From the NCBI GenBank assembly GCA_934148845.1, contig CAKPDH010000003.1, positions 1-64,000 of the forward strand: DNA of 64,000 nt, read 5' to 3'. The DNA is from an uncultured Bacilli bacterium (GTDB lineage: Bacteria > Bacillota_I > Bacilli_A > RF39 > UBA660). This document shows positions 34,780 through 44,317 of this stretch, one piece after another; within the stretch, counting starts at the first letter, position 1; the number at the start of each line of letters is the position of its first letter. Below the pieces are notes generated by a model. It was not told the origin of the DNA. It did not search any database and saw nothing but the letters and a program-made list of their open reading frames with translations. The position numbers were made by a program, and so were the translations under genes.

Positions 34780-37134
34780 GTGGAATTAGATAGTAATATG
34801 ATAAATCAAATGGATAGGTATTTTAGAACATCTAATTATTTATCAGCATGTCAATTATATTTGATATCAAATCCGTTACTTACAAGACCACTAGAAGTTA
34901 GTGATATAAAAAAGAAAATAGTTGGACATTGGGGAACTGTTCCAGGCCAAAATTTTATATATACTCATTTAAATAGAATTATAAATAAATATGATTTAAA
35001 CATGATATATATATCTGGTCCGGGTCATGGCGGAAATGCAATGGTTTCACAGGATTATATTGATGGCTCGTATTCTAAAATCTATCCAAATATAACTGAA
35101 GATGTTGATGGACTTAAAAAATTATTTAAGCAATTTTCCTTCCCTGGCGGTATTTCAAGTCATGTTGCTCCTGAAACTCCAGGTTCTATTAATGAGGGAG
35201 GAGAGCTTGGATATAGTTTATCACATGCATATGGAGCTGTTTTAGATAATCCTGACTTAATAGTTGCCTGTGTTGTTGGAGATGGTGAAGCTGAAACTGG
35301 TCCACTTGCTACTTCATGGCACTTAAATAAATTTATAAATCCTAAAACAGACGGAGTAGTGCTTCCAATACTTCATTTAAATGGTTACAAAATAGCGAAT
35401 CCTACAGTTTTTTCACGAATATCTGATAATGAATTACAATTTTTCTTTTTAGGATGTGGATATAAGCCTATTATTGTTGAAATAACAGATAATATGAGCA
35501 AGGAAGAGTATCACAGATCTATGGCAGCTGCTATGGATAATTGTGTTGAATCAATAAGACAAATTAAACAAGAATTAAATGCTAATAGACCATTATGGCC
35601 TATGATAATACTTAAAACTCCAAAAGGATGGACTGGCCCTAAATTAGTAGGTGAAAAGAAAATAGAAGGTACATTTCGAGCACATCAAGTACCTATAACT
35701 ATAGATAATGAAACATCAGTAAAATTGCTTGAATCCTGGCTTAAAAGCTATAGACCAGAAGAATTGTTTAATAGTGATGGTAGTATAAAAGAAGATATTA
35801 AAGCATTTGCGCCAAAAGGCAATAAGAGAATGGGATTAAATCCAAATGCTAATGGTGGATTACTTCTAAAAGAACTTAGAATGCCAGATTTTAAAAAATA
35901 TGGAGTAGATGTTAAATATCCTGGAAGTATAGAAGCTCAGGATATGATGGAACTTGGAAAATTTGTAAGGGATATTATCAAGCTTAATTTAGATAATAAG
36001 AATTTTAGAATTTTTGGACCTGATGAAGCATTGTCAAATAGATTAAATCATGTGTTTGAAGTTACTAATAGACAGTTTAATGGAACAAAATATCCCTATG
36101 ATGAATTTTTATCTAGTGAAGGTGCAGTTATAGATTCAATTCTATCCGAGCATGCATGCGAAGGAATGCTTGAAGGATATTTACTTACAGGACGACATGG
36201 GTTCTTAAATTCATATGAGGCTTTTATTAGAATAGTTGACTCAATGACAAGTCAACATGCTAAATGGTTAAAAGTTACAAGTGAACTTCCTTGGAGACAA
36301 AAAATAGCTTCTTTAAATTACGTTTTAACGTCTCACGTATGGCAACAAGACCATAATGGATATACACATCAAGATCCAGGTTTTTTGAATCATTTAGTAA
36401 CAAAAAAATCTGATATTGTAAGAATGTATTTGCCTCCTGATACTAATTGTTTACTTTCTTGTTTTGATCATTGTATTAGAAGCAAAAATTATATAAATGT
36501 AATTGTTGCATCCAAACATCCACGTCCACAATGGCTTTCAATGGAAGAAGCTGTAAAACATTGTACAAATGGAATAGGAATATGGGAATGGGCAAGTAAT
36601 GATCAAAATGTTGAGCCAGATTTAGTTATGGCATGTGCTGGAGATACGCCTACTTTGGAAGCTCTTGCAGCAACAAAAATTTTAAGAGACAATTTTAAAG
36701 ATTTAAAAATTAGATTTGTTAATGTGGTCGATTTAATGCGATTAGAATCAAATTTAAAACATCCACATGGATTGACTGATTTAGATTATGATTCTATATT
36801 TACTAAAGATAAACCAATAATATTTGCATTTCATGGCTATCCATCACTTATTCATCAATTAATTTATAATAGAAATAATCAAAATATACATGTACATGGT
36901 TACCTTGAAGAGGGAACTATAACAACTCCATTTGATATGAGAGTACAAAATAAAATAGACAGATATAATCTTGTTATGGATGCGTTAAAATATTTACCTA
37001 ATATAGGTAATAGAGGATCTAGACTTATTCAGTGGTGTAAAGATAAATTAATTGAACATAAACAGTATATAATTGAAAATGGAATAGATCTTGAAGAAAT
37101 AAGAAATTGGAAATGGATAGATGATGAAAATTAG
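34780..37134 (+). CDS. xfp: Xylulose-5-phosphate/fructose-6-phosphate phosphoketolase
   Basis: 784 residues, close to the family's 790-820. Thiamine-diphosphate enzyme splitting xylulose 5-phosphate (and often fructose 6-phosphate) with phosphate into acetyl phosphate plus a sugar phosphate. Motifs: HWGTVPGQNFIY, ISGPGHGGNAM, VVGDGEAETGPLA (thiamine-binding GDGE), the central HQVPI and the C-terminal RLIQWCKDKL. GTG start after AGGTGAT. With rpiB in this window it suggests carbon flow through a pentose phosphoketolase route. Monocistronic, with its own promoter and terminator. Confidence 0.96.
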   Translation: MELDSNMINQMDRYFRTSNYLSACQLYLISNPLLTRPLEVSDIKKKIVGHWGTVPGQNFIYTHLNRIINKYDLNMIYISGPGHGGNAMVSQDYIDGSYSKIYPNITEDVDGLKKLFKQFSFPGGISSHVAPETPGSINEGGELGYSLSHAYGAVLDNPDLIVACVVGDGEAETGPLATSWHLNKFINPKTDGVVLPILHLNGYKIANPTVFSRISDNELQFFFLGCGYKPIIVEITDNMSKEEYHRSMAAAMDNCVESIRQIKQELNANRPLWPMIILKTPKGWTGPKLVGEKKIEGTFRAHQVPITIDNETSVKLLESWLKSYRPEELFNSDGSIKEDIKAFAPKGNKRMGLNPNANGGLLLKELRMPDFKKYGVDVKYPGSIEAQDMMELGKFVRDIIKLNLDNKNFRIFGPDEALSNRLNHVFEVTNRQFNGTKYPYDEFLSSEGAVIDSILSEHACEGMLEGYLLTGRHGFLNSYEAFIRIVDSMTSQHAKWLKVTSELPWRQKIASLNYVLTSHVWQQDHNGYTHQDPGFLNHLVTKKSDIVRMYLPPDTNCLLSCFDHCIRSKNYINVIVASKHPRPQWLSMEEAVKHCTNGIGIWEWASNDQNVEPDLVMACAGDTPTLEALAATKILRDNFKDLKIRFVNVVDLMRLESNLKHPHGLTDLDYDSIFTKDKPIIFAFHGYPSLIHQLIYNRNNQNIHVHGYLEEGTITTPFDMRVQNKIDRYNLVMDALKYLPNIGNRGSRLIQWCKDKLIEHKQYIIENGIDLEEIRNWKWIDDEN

Positions 37135-37158
37135 GGCATTTTAATGCTCTTTTTTTTT
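37133..37158 (+). terminator. Rho-independent terminator after phosphoketolase
   Basis: Stem AGGGCATT/AATGCTCT with one wobble pair, very short loop, then eight or nine T. Confidence 0.75.
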
Positions 37159-37261
37159 AAAATTTAAATAACTAAGTAATTTAATGTAAAACTTTATTTT
37201 TTTATGTATATATTATTAACTAAAATATAAATATTTGTTATAATATTTCCGAGGCGATAGT

Positions 37262-37975
37262 ATGCAAAAATATGCGATTGTAACGGGATGTGCTAAGGGA
37301 ATTGGAAGAGAAATTGCAGAAGAACTTGCGCGTTTTGGTTATAATATTATTGGAACATATAACAAAAGTATAAATGAAATGAATTCATTAAAGAAAAAGG
37401 TAGACTTTATTGGTGTTAAGTTTGATATGATTAAATTAGATTTATTAGATGATTTAAGTATAAATAGTTTTTTAGATTATATTAAATCTAAATATAAAAA
37501 GATAGATATACTTGTAAATAATGCTGCGCTTTCGCTTGATAATGAGCTTAATAATAAAACTGTTTTAGAATTTATGAATGTATTAAAGGTAAATTTATTA
37601 GGTCCTTTTAATCTTATAAAAGAATTAAGATGCTTATTTAATAATAGTATGATATTTAACATTTGTTCAACTGATGGAATAGATACTTACTCTAAATATA
37701 ATATAGATTACTCTGCCTCAAAAGCTGGTTTAATAAATTTAACTAAATCACTTTCGCTTGAACTTACGAATGCTAAAATATATGCTATATGTCCAAATTG
37801 GGTTGATACTGAAAGTATAAGAGAAATGAATTTAGATTATTTAAAAGAAGAAATGTTAAGAGTAGGACAATCAAAATTAATTGATCCCAAAAGCATTGCA
37901 TTTAAAATAATAGATATTATATATGGTAATTATGAAAGCGGTACCATATTTGTTATAGGAGAGGGTTATGAATAG
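37262..37975 (+). CDS. Short-chain dehydrogenase/reductase
   Basis: 237 residues. The N-terminal TGCAKGIGREIAEEL is the NAD(P)-binding TGxxxGIG loop, followed by VNNAALS (NNAG variant), the catalytic Ser in ICSTDG and YSASKAG with the Tyr and Lys of the active site. FabG-like in length, but the substrate is not defined. It overlaps the following PLP-lyase gene by 8 bp and heads a three-gene unit with that gene and an RluA-type synthase. Confidence 0.88.
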   Translation: MQKYAIVTGCAKGIGREIAEELARFGYNIIGTYNKSINEMNSLKKKVDFIGVKFDMIKLDLLDDLSINSFLDYIKSKYKKIDILVNNAALSLDNELNNKTVLEFMNVLKVNLLGPFNLIKELRCLFNNSMIFNICSTDGIDTYSKYNIDYSASKAGLINLTKSLSLELTNAKIYAICPNWVDTESIREMNLDYLKEEMLRVGQSKLIDPKSIAFKIIDIIYGNYESGTIFVIGEGYE

Positions 37976-39206
37976 TATTAGTGAAAAAATAAAAGAAGCC
38001 GAAAATAATTTAGTAGAAGAATATAAAAAAATAGATGATATAGTATTATTTAATAGTAAAAAGGTATTAGATGCATTTAGACTTGAAGAAGTATCAGATT
38101 ATCATTTTAATTCAACTACTGGATATGGCTATAATGATATTGGAAGAGATAAGATAGAAAAAGTATATGCAAGAATATTTAAAAGTGAAGATGCACTTGT
38201 TAGAAGTCAGTTTATTTCAGGTACACATGCTTTATGTGTATCCTTGTTTGGAATATTAAGACCAGAAGATGTAATTCTATCAATAAGTGGAACTCCTTAT
38301 GATACTTTAAAAGAAGTAATTGGAATAGAAAAAAATGATAGTTCACTTATGTCATATGGTATAAAATATGAACAAATAGATTTAATAAATAATGATTTTG
38401 ATTATGAACAAATAGAAAATAGACTTAATTTAGGCAGTGTAAAAGTTGTATATATTCAAAGATCAAAGGGATATTCGACTAGAAAGAGTATAAATATAGA
38501 TAAATTATCTCGTGTGATTAGTTTAGTTAAAAAAATTGATAGTAATATAATAGTTATGGTCGATAATTGCTACTGTGAATTTGTAAATAAAAAGGAACCA
38601 ATAGAAGTTGGTGCTGATGTATGTATTGGATCATTAATTAAAAATTTAGGTGGTGGAATTGCACCTAATGGCGCTTATGTTGTAGGAAAGAAGAAATATA
38701 TTCATTTAATTAGTGAAAGATTAAATGTTCCAGGTGAAGCTAAAGAAGTAGGACCTTCATTAGGTTTAAATAAATCTTTATTACAAGGCTTGTTTTTAGC
38801 GCCTAGTGTAGTGGGTTCAGCACTTAAGACAGCAATTTTAACAAGTTATGTGATGGAAAAATTAGGATATAAGGTAGAACCTCTTTATAATGAAGAGAGA
38901 GTTGACATAGTACAAAATATTATATTCGAAGATAGTAATTTACTTATTAAATATGTTCAAGGTATTCAAGCAGGTTCTCCTATTGATTCTAATGTTGTCC
39001 CAGTTCCAGTAGCAACTCCAGGATACAAGGATGAAGTAATTATGGCATCTGGTGCATTTACACAAGGTTCTTCAATAGAATTTTCTTGTGATGGTCCAAT
39101 TAGACCACCATATATAGCTTATCAGCAAGGAGCTTTAACTTATGAATATGGGCGTATTGGCCTTGAGATCGCAATAAATAACTTAGTAGGTAACAAAAAT
39201 GAGTAA
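37968..39206 (+). CDS. Methionine gamma-lyase-like (YnbB/aluminium-resistance family) protein
   Basis: 412 residues. FNSTTGYGYNDIGRDKIEKVYA, QFISGTHALCVSLFGIL, ISGTPYDTLKEVIG and the probable cofactor Lys in IGSLIKNLGGGIAPNGAYVVG identify the PF06838 group of fold-type I PLP enzymes, often labelled aluminium resistance or methionine gamma-lyase-like. The true reaction is poorly known. It overlaps both neighbours (8 bp each side), so the operon is translationally coupled. Confidence 0.88.
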   Translation: MNSISEKIKEAENNLVEEYKKIDDIVLFNSKKVLDAFRLEEVSDYHFNSTTGYGYNDIGRDKIEKVYARIFKSEDALVRSQFISGTHALCVSLFGILRPEDVILSISGTPYDTLKEVIGIEKNDSSLMSYGIKYEQIDLINNDFDYEQIENRLNLGSVKVVYIQRSKGYSTRKSINIDKLSRVISLVKKIDSNIIVMVDNCYCEFVNKKEPIEVGADVCIGSLIKNLGGGIAPNGAYVVGKKKYIHLISERLNVPGEAKEVGPSLGLNKSLLQGLFLAPSVVGSALKTAILTSYVMEKLGYKVEPLYNEERVDIVQNIIFEDSNLLIKYVQGIQAGSPIDSNVVPVPVATPGYKDEVIMASGAFTQGSSIEFSCDGPIRPPYIAYQQGALTYEYGRIGLEIAINNLVGNKNE

Positions 39207-39855
39207 GAAGAAAAAATTAGATATATTATATGAAGATAAATATTTAATAATAGTAAATAAACCTTCATCCATGCTTACAATAGCTACGAAAAATGAAAAA
39301 GAGAGAACTTTGTATCACTATGTATATGAATACTTAAAAAATAAAAATAAAAACAATAAAGTTTTTATAGTTCATAGGTTAGATAAAGATACAAGTGGAA
39401 TTGTATTATTTGCTAAGGATATAAAAACGAAGCTTTTTTTACAGGAAAATTGGGATAAATTTAAAAGAATGTATGTAGCAGTAGTTGATGGTAAAATTAA
39501 AGAAAAAAAGGGAATATTCAAGTGTTATCTTATGGAAACAAAAACACATTTAACATATATTGTTCAAGATAAAAATGGAAAACTTGCGATAACAGAATAT
39601 GAGAAAATATTAGAAAATAAAAGATACACTATGTTAAGTTTAAAGCTTAAAACAGGTAGAAAAAATCAAATAAGGGTTCAGTTAAGTGCAAATAATACGC
39701 CTATCGTTGGCGATAAAAAATATGGTAGTAAAAAAGATCCAATAAGACGCATGGCACTTGTTGCAAACACTATAGAATTTATACATCCTAATACCAAAGA
39801 AAAAATTATTATTGACATAGATATTCCTAATTCTTTTATTAATTTAGTATCATAA
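39199..39855 (+). CDS. RluA-family pseudouridine synthase
   Basis: 218 residues, shorter than the 290-320 of RluD because there is no N-terminal S4 domain. Starts at ILYEDKYLIIVNKPS and has the catalytic-Asp motif HRLDKDTSGIVLFAKD, then GRKNQIRVQL and GDKKYGS. Converts a specific uridine in rRNA or tRNA to pseudouridine; the target cannot be told. Last gene of the SDR/PLP-lyase/RluA unit. Confidence 0.92.
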   Translation: MSKKKKLDILYEDKYLIIVNKPSSMLTIATKNEKERTLYHYVYEYLKNKNKNNKVFIVHRLDKDTSGIVLFAKDIKTKLFLQENWDKFKRMYVAVVDGKIKEKKGIFKCYLMETKTHLTYIVQDKNGKLAITEYEKILENKRYTMLSLKLKTGRKNQIRVQLSANNTPIVGDKKYGSKKDPIRRMALVANTIEFIHPNTKEKIIIDIDIPNSFINLVS

Positions 39856-39906
39856 TTTTGTTATACATGGTATAATTATTATAGACTAGGATGTTTGGGA
39901 GGATTT

Positions 39907-40407
39907 ATGAAAATAAAAAATATAATTATAACTATAATAATTTCTTTTTGCTTTATTATAAATGTTCATGCTGAAAATTATGTTGTTACGAAAGGTAAAG
40001 ATTATGTTGCAACTGCGTTTTCATATAATAGAGTAAAAATAGTAAATTTAATAGAAAATACAGATCTATATTTAGAAGGATCACTTTTTGAAATAACAAA
40101 AGAAGATGGAGAAGTTGTTGCGTCTTTTACAAGCTTTAATGATACGGCAATCATAGAAGGTATGGAAGAAGGAAAGTACTATCTTGTTCAAAAAGATGTT
40201 CCAAAAGGATATAAATTAAATACAGAAAAAATAGAATTTACTGTTGAAAGTTCTCCAGTAGATTTAAAAGTAGTAAATTTAAAAGAATCTATTTTACCTG
40301 GTGAAATTGATTCTAGTACAGCTCTTATTATTTTTATAGGAATGGTTGATATATCTATTGGAATAGTGATGCTTATATATGTTAAGAAAAGTAAAAATAA
40401 AAGATAG
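39907..40407 (+). CDS. Secreted prealbumin-like (SpaA-type) surface protein, probable sortase substrate
   Basis: 166 residues from the ATG at 39907, preceded by GGGAGGA. Signal peptide (IIITIIISFCFIINVHAEN), then a SpaA/Cna-B-like domain: GSLFEITKEDGEVVASFTS, EGMEEGKYYLVQKDVPKGYKL and KIEFTVESSP. The C-terminus has ILPGEIDSS, a hydrophobic helix and KKSKNKR, a sorting-signal layout in which LPGEI replaces LPxTG. The next gene is a sortase whose start lies inside this gene (29-bp overlap). A single small pilin-like protein with a dedicated sortase is likely. Confidence 0.8.
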   Translation: MKIKNIIITIIISFCFIINVHAENYVVTKGKDYVATAFSYNRVKIVNLIENTDLYLEGSLFEITKEDGEVVASFTSFNDTAIIEGMEEGKYYLVQKDVPKGYKLNTEKIEFTVESSPVDLKVVNLKESILPGEIDSSTALIIFIGMVDISIGIVMLIYVKKSKNKR

Positions 40408-41050
40408 TGTAATATTATTTATAGGTATATTACTTATTATATCAGGTATATTAGTATTATCTTCTGAATATTTAAAAAGTAAGAAGAATAAGGCTTTTTC
40501 TGATATGAATTTAAAACTTTATGAAAATGAACAACCTAAAAATATAAAAGATGATGAAGAGATAAAAAATAATGATAATAGCGATTTAAATAATGATGAA
40601 AATCCCCCAAAGGATAATTCTATAAAAACTGAGCCAACATACAATTATAAGGGTATATTAGAAATACCTAAAATTAATGTTAGAAGAGGATTTTTAGATG
40701 TTAAATCTAAATATAATAATGTAGATTATAATGTTACTGTAATAAAAGGTTCTACTATGCCAGATGAGGATAATAATAATTTGATTTTAGCGTCACATTC
40801 AGGTTACTGTAGTGTTTGTTATTTTCATGATTTATATAAGATTGAACTTAATGATATAGCAATTATTTATTATAAAGGTTATAAATATACATATAAAGTT
40901 GTAAATATATATGAAGTTTTAAAAACAGGACAAGTATCGATATATAGAAACTATAATAAAAATACTTTAACGCTTATAACTTGTACTAGAAATAGTGATA
41001 CAAAGCAGACAGTATATATATTAGAATTAGATAAAAAAGAAAAGAATTAG
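40379..41050 (+). CDS. Sortase (class D-like)
   Basis: 223 residues. One N-terminal membrane helix (about residues 12-29), an Asp/Asn-rich linker, then the sortase barrel: YKGILEIPKINVRRGF, catalytic His in LILASHSG and catalytic Cys in LTLITCTR with the Arg directly after. Transpeptidase that would cleave the sorting signal of the upstream surface protein and attach it to the wall or polymerise it. Overlap with that gene implies coupled synthesis. Class D is inferred from length and motifs. Confidence 0.88.
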   Translation: MLRKVKIKDSVILFIGILLIISGILVLSSEYLKSKKNKAFSDMNLKLYENEQPKNIKDDEEIKNNDNSDLNNDENPPKDNSIKTEPTYNYKGILEIPKINVRRGFLDVKSKYNNVDYNVTVIKGSTMPDEDNNNLILASHSGYCSVCYFHDLYKIELNDIAIIYYKGYKYTYKVVNIYEVLKTGQVSIYRNYNKNTLTLITCTRNSDTKQTVYILELDKKEKN

Positions 41051-41063
41051 AAAGAGGTGCTAT

Positions 41064-41705
41064 ATGAAGGATTTTACAATTATAGAAAAATTTCGAATTT
41101 TAGTTGACTTAATTGTATCCTCACCTCTTTTTTTGTCTTGTTCTATAGCAATTATAATAATGTTAGCTCTTACACTTATTTTTGCACTCTATAATAAAAA
41201 AGTAAATAAGTGGATATATATTATTATATGGCTTTTAGCGTTACTATTAATTATATATTTTTATAGAAATATAATATTAAGTATTATTGATAATTTATTT
41301 GATAATTTGTTTATGGCACTTTATTTTCCTAATTTGTCAATATATTTATTTGTTATATTAATATCAAATGGCGTATTTGCTTATTCAATATTAGGTAACA
41401 AAATTAAAAAATCACACAAAATATTAAACCTTGTAAATGCAATGTTAATAGATTTATTATTATTATTTATTATAAGCACAGTAAGAGACAATAATATAAA
41501 TATATATGAAAAAATAACGGTTTACTCAAATTCAACTTTACTCGTATTACTAGAATTGTCAACAGCTTTTTTTACATCTTGGATATTACTAAATTTATTA
41601 TTTAGTGCATACGATAAATTAAAAAAATATGATAAAAAACTTCCTAGTATGCCAGGAGTTGAACTTAATAAAGAAGGAAATGAGATAGTGTTTGATGAAT
41701 TATGA
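41064..41705 (+). CDS. Multi-pass membrane protein of unknown function
   Basis: 213 residues with about five hydrophobic helices (near residues 12-42, 50-72, 85-106, 120-142 and 155-178) and a charged C-terminal tail (DKLKKYDKKLPSMPGVELNKEGNE). No family recognised. It starts 13 bp after the sortase gene and may belong to the same unit. Start follows AAGAGGTG. Confidence 0.7.
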   Translation: MKDFTIIEKFRILVDLIVSSPLFLSCSIAIIIMLALTLIFALYNKKVNKWIYIIIWLLALLLIIYFYRNIILSIIDNLFDNLFMALYFPNLSIYLFVILISNGVFAYSILGNKIKKSHKILNLVNAMLIDLLLLFIISTVRDNNINIYEKITVYSNSTLLVLLELSTAFFTSWILLNLLFSAYDKLKKYDKKLPSMPGVELNKEGNEIVFDEL

Positions 41706-41940
41706 TGATTTTTATGCAAAAGAAGAAGATTTTCTACGTAAGCACAACAATGTATATATAAGCGATAAACAATATGAAATATTATTAAAGTATAATATAA
41801 ATGTTGATAATTATAAAAATATAAACACGCTTTTATATGATATAGAAGAAATTTTAAATAGCGGCTCTGATTTTGAAGATTTAGAATGGGTATCACAAAC
41901 TTTATCAGAATATAACTATTATAATAATACAAACAAATAA
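41695..41940 (+). CDS. Small acidic protein of unknown function
   Basis: 81 residues starting at the ATG at 41695, inside the end of the preceding membrane-protein gene (11-bp overlap). Rich in Asp, Asn and Tyr (YDDFYAKEEDFLRKHNN, SDFEDLEWVSQTLSEYNYY); predicted helical and cytoplasmic. The ribosome-binding site is weak, so translational coupling is probable. Ends directly before a terminator. Confidence 0.65.
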   Translation: MNYDDFYAKEEDFLRKHNNVYISDKQYEILLKYNINVDNYKNINTLLYDIEEILNSGSDFEDLEWVSQTLSEYNYYNNTNK

Positions 41941-41961
41941 ACTATTTTTATAGTTTTTTTT
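41939..41961 (+). terminator. Rho-independent terminator
   Basis: Stem AAACTAT/ATAGTTT with a TTTT loop and T tail; closes the surface protein-sortase unit. Confidence 0.7.
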
Positions 41962-42002
41962 ATTTATAAAAGGATAATAAATAAAATAAAAGTATATTAA
42001 TT

Positions 42003-43478
42003 ATGATAAATATGAAGAAAAATTATATAAAAACAGAATTAAAAAAGAGTAAAGAAATTTTATCCAATATAACTGGTTATTCACTAGATAAAGAACAAAG
42101 AATAGCTGTTGTAAGTGATTATCCAGCAACATTAATATTAGCGGGTGCTGGGTCCGGTAAGACATTAACAATGATAGGTAAAATTAGATATTTAATTGAA
42201 CTTAAAGATATAGATCCTAAAGACATTCTTTGTATATCATTTACAAAAGAAGCTTCAAAGAACTTAGAAAGAAAAATTAAAGAAAGCTATGATTATAATA
42301 TAAATGTATATACATTTCATAAATTAGCTTTAATACTATTAGAAAGTGAAAACTGTAAAATATGTGATCAGTTTTGCTTAGAATACGTAGTAAATGAATA
42401 TTTTTATATGATAAAAGATAATAGAGAAATGATAAATAAAGTAAAGAGAGTTTTAAATTGTATAGATACTTCCTATAATAAAATTTTAAAAAGTAAAGAT
42501 TTAATTAATCTAGAAAGACTTATAATAACATTTATAAATTTATTTAAAACTAATAATTGTAATTTGAATGAGTTCTTATCTATTAAATATAATAAAGATT
42601 TAGTAAGAATAATACTTGATATTTATTTTTTATATGAAAAAGAACTGCAAAGTACAAATGAAATTGACTTTAATGATTTAATAATTAAGGCAAGACAAAA
42701 AGTAAAATATAGCCATATTAATTATAAATATATAATAATAGATGAATATCAAGATACATCATATATAAGATATTTATTTATAAAAGAAATAATAAATAAA
42801 ACAGGTGCAAAAATTATATGTGTTGGCGATGATTATCAATCAATATATAGATTTACTGGTTGTAATATAAATATGTTTTTAAACTTTAAAAAATATTTTA
42901 GACATGCTAAAATACTAAAAATAAATAATACATATAGAAATAGTCAAGAATTAATAAATGTTGCATCAAAATTTATTATGAAAAATAAAAATCAATTATA
43001 TAAAAAGTTAAAGTCAAAAAAACATATAGATAAACCAATAAAATTATATTATGGTAAAGATTTAAAAAAATTACTAGATATTGTATTAAAAAAATATAAA
43101 AATATATTAGTACTTGGAAGAAATAATTTTGATATTAATGAGTATTTTAATTTGAATAATGGATATTTTAATTATAAGGGAAATAATATTAGATATCTTA
43201 CTATACATTCATCAAAAGGATTGGAAGAGGACTGCGTAGTAATAATAAATTTAAAAGATTCAAAACTTGGTATTCCAAATAAGATAATTGATAACAAAAT
43301 ATTAAAATATGTAAATAAATCATGTGATACTTATCCATATGAGGAAGAGCGGCGCCTATTTTATGTTGCACTAACAAGAACTAAGGGAGATGTGTATTTA
43401 TTTGTAGATAGGAAAAATCCATCTATTTTTGTTAAAGAACTAATTAAATATAATAATAAATATATAGAATACATTTAG
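42003..43478 (+). CDS. Small UvrD/Rep-type superfamily 1 helicase
   Basis: 491 residues, against about 720 for PcrA/UvrD. Present motifs: Q-motif region LDKEQRIAV, Walker A LAGAGSGKTLTM, ISFTKEASKNL (Ia), YIIIDEYQDTSYIR (II), VGDDYQSIYRFTGC (III), NNTYRNSQELI (IV), LTIHSSKGLE (V) and VALTRTKGDVYLF (VI). All helicase motifs are therefore there; the missing length is mostly from the 1B/2B subdomains and the C-terminal extension. Likely an accessory DNA helicase. Monocistronic. The start is uncertain because the ribosome-binding site is poor. Confidence 0.85.
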   Translation: MINMKKNYIKTELKKSKEILSNITGYSLDKEQRIAVVSDYPATLILAGAGSGKTLTMIGKIRYLIELKDIDPKDILCISFTKEASKNLERKIKESYDYNINVYTFHKLALILLESENCKICDQFCLEYVVNEYFYMIKDNREMINKVKRVLNCIDTSYNKILKSKDLINLERLIITFINLFKTNNCNLNEFLSIKYNKDLVRIILDIYFLYEKELQSTNEIDFNDLIIKARQKVKYSHINYKYIIIDEYQDTSYIRYLFIKEIINKTGAKIICVGDDYQSIYRFTGCNINMFLNFKKYFRHAKILKINNTYRNSQELINVASKFIMKNKNQLYKKLKSKKHIDKPIKLYYGKDLKKLLDIVLKKYKNILVLGRNNFDINEYFNLNNGYFNYKGNNIRYLTIHSSKGLEEDCVVIINLKDSKLGIPNKIIDNKILKYVNKSCDTYPYEEERRLFYVALTRTKGDVYLFVDRKNPSIFVKELIKYNNKYIEYI

Positions 43479-43566
43479 TTTACAATTTATTCCAATTTAT
43501 GTTGATCTTTTTAATTTATTACCATAACATTTAGTATTAAATAAAACTCTATCTATCTCTACCAAT

Positions 43567-43596
43567 TTGACTTCGTCTTAAAAAATATGCTATGAT
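43567..43596 (+). promoter_or_regulatory. Sigma-A-type promoter
   Basis: TTGACT at 43567-43572, 18-bp spacer, TATGAT at 43591-43596. A transcript would begin close to the in-frame ATG at 43599, supporting the downstream TTG as the true start. Otherwise 43,479-43,566 shows nothing. Confidence 0.6.
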
Positions 43597-43628
43597 AGAT
43601 GTACTTTCACAAAAAAAGAGGTGTAAAT

Positions 43629-44261
43629 TTGAAAACAAAACTGAGTATTATTATATCATTAATAATAATAAATCTATTTTTTGTAATACTTCATCTTACT
43701 AACTTAGATGGATTAGATACTAAAGAGAATTTAAAAGAAGATGATCTTGTTTATATTAATATTATTAATAACGATATAAAATCAAGTGAAAATAAAATAT
43801 ATGATGCAAGTGATAATGCATTAGATGAAGCTGATGAGTTGGATAGTAATAACATTGTTTATGCTGGTTTAACATTGGAAGAATTAACTAATAAAATAAA
43901 TAAATCACTTAATTCAACAATATCTGGTAAAGGGGAGCTTATTGCCACTTATTCTTTAGAAAAGAATGTAGATCCTTATATGGCTACTGCAATCATATTA
44001 CAAGAAACAGGATGTAAATGGAATTGTAGTAGACTTGTTAACGAATGTAATAACGTTGGTGGTCAAAAAGGCGTAGGTTGTGGAAGCTATAAATCTTATG
44101 ATACACTAGATAACGGTATAAAAGGATTTATAGATAATTTATCAAACAACTATGTGGCATATGGCTTAACCACTCCAGAACAAATTAACCCAAAGTATGC
44201 AGAGGCAACTGATTGGGCTTATTATGTTAATAAATATATAGAAGAGATTAAGAAAAATTAA
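43629..44261 (+). CDS. Membrane-anchored lysozyme-fold (glucosaminidase-like) protein
   Basis: 210 residues from the TTG at 43629, 5 nt after AGAGGTGT; the ATG at 43599 has no ribosome-binding site. An N-terminal membrane helix (IIISLIIINLFFVILHL) and acidic linker precede a lysozyme-like domain: GELIATYSLEKNVDPYMATAII, LQETG with the probable catalytic Glu, NECNNVGGQKGVGCG and NGIKGFIDNLSNNYV. This resembles GH73-type N-acetylglucosaminidases and related transglycosylases. Extracellular wall hydrolase, by inference. Two Cys pairs could form disulfides. Confidence 0.78.
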   Translation: MKTKLSIIISLIIINLFFVILHLTNLDGLDTKENLKEDDLVYINIINNDIKSSENKIYDASDNALDEADELDSNNIVYAGLTLEELTNKINKSLNSTISGKGELIATYSLEKNVDPYMATAIILQETGCKWNCSRLVNECNNVGGQKGVGCGSYKSYDTLDNGIKGFIDNLSNNYVAYGLTTPEQINPKYAEATDWAYYVNKYIEEIKKN

Positions 44262-44269
44262 TATTTTTT

Positions 44270-44298
44270 TTGAGTTATACATATACTTGGAGTATAAT
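44270..44298 (+). promoter_or_regulatory. Promoter of the LtaS-like gene
   Basis: TTGAGT at 44270-44275, 17-bp spacer, TATAAT at 44293-44298, 20 bp before the chosen start codon. Confidence 0.65.
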
Positions 44299-44317
44299 GT
44301 TTTTGAGGGATTATAGT

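Noticed and set aside
42003..43478. UvrD-like helicase as part of a defence system
   Set aside because: No nuclease or other defence partner is adjacent; all helicase motifs are present, so an ordinary accessory helicase is enough.
44270..44317. Extra N-terminal 16 residues of the LtaS-like protein (start at 44270)
   Set aside because: That stretch forms a good -35/-10 promoter, and the ATG at 44318 has a ribosome-binding site.
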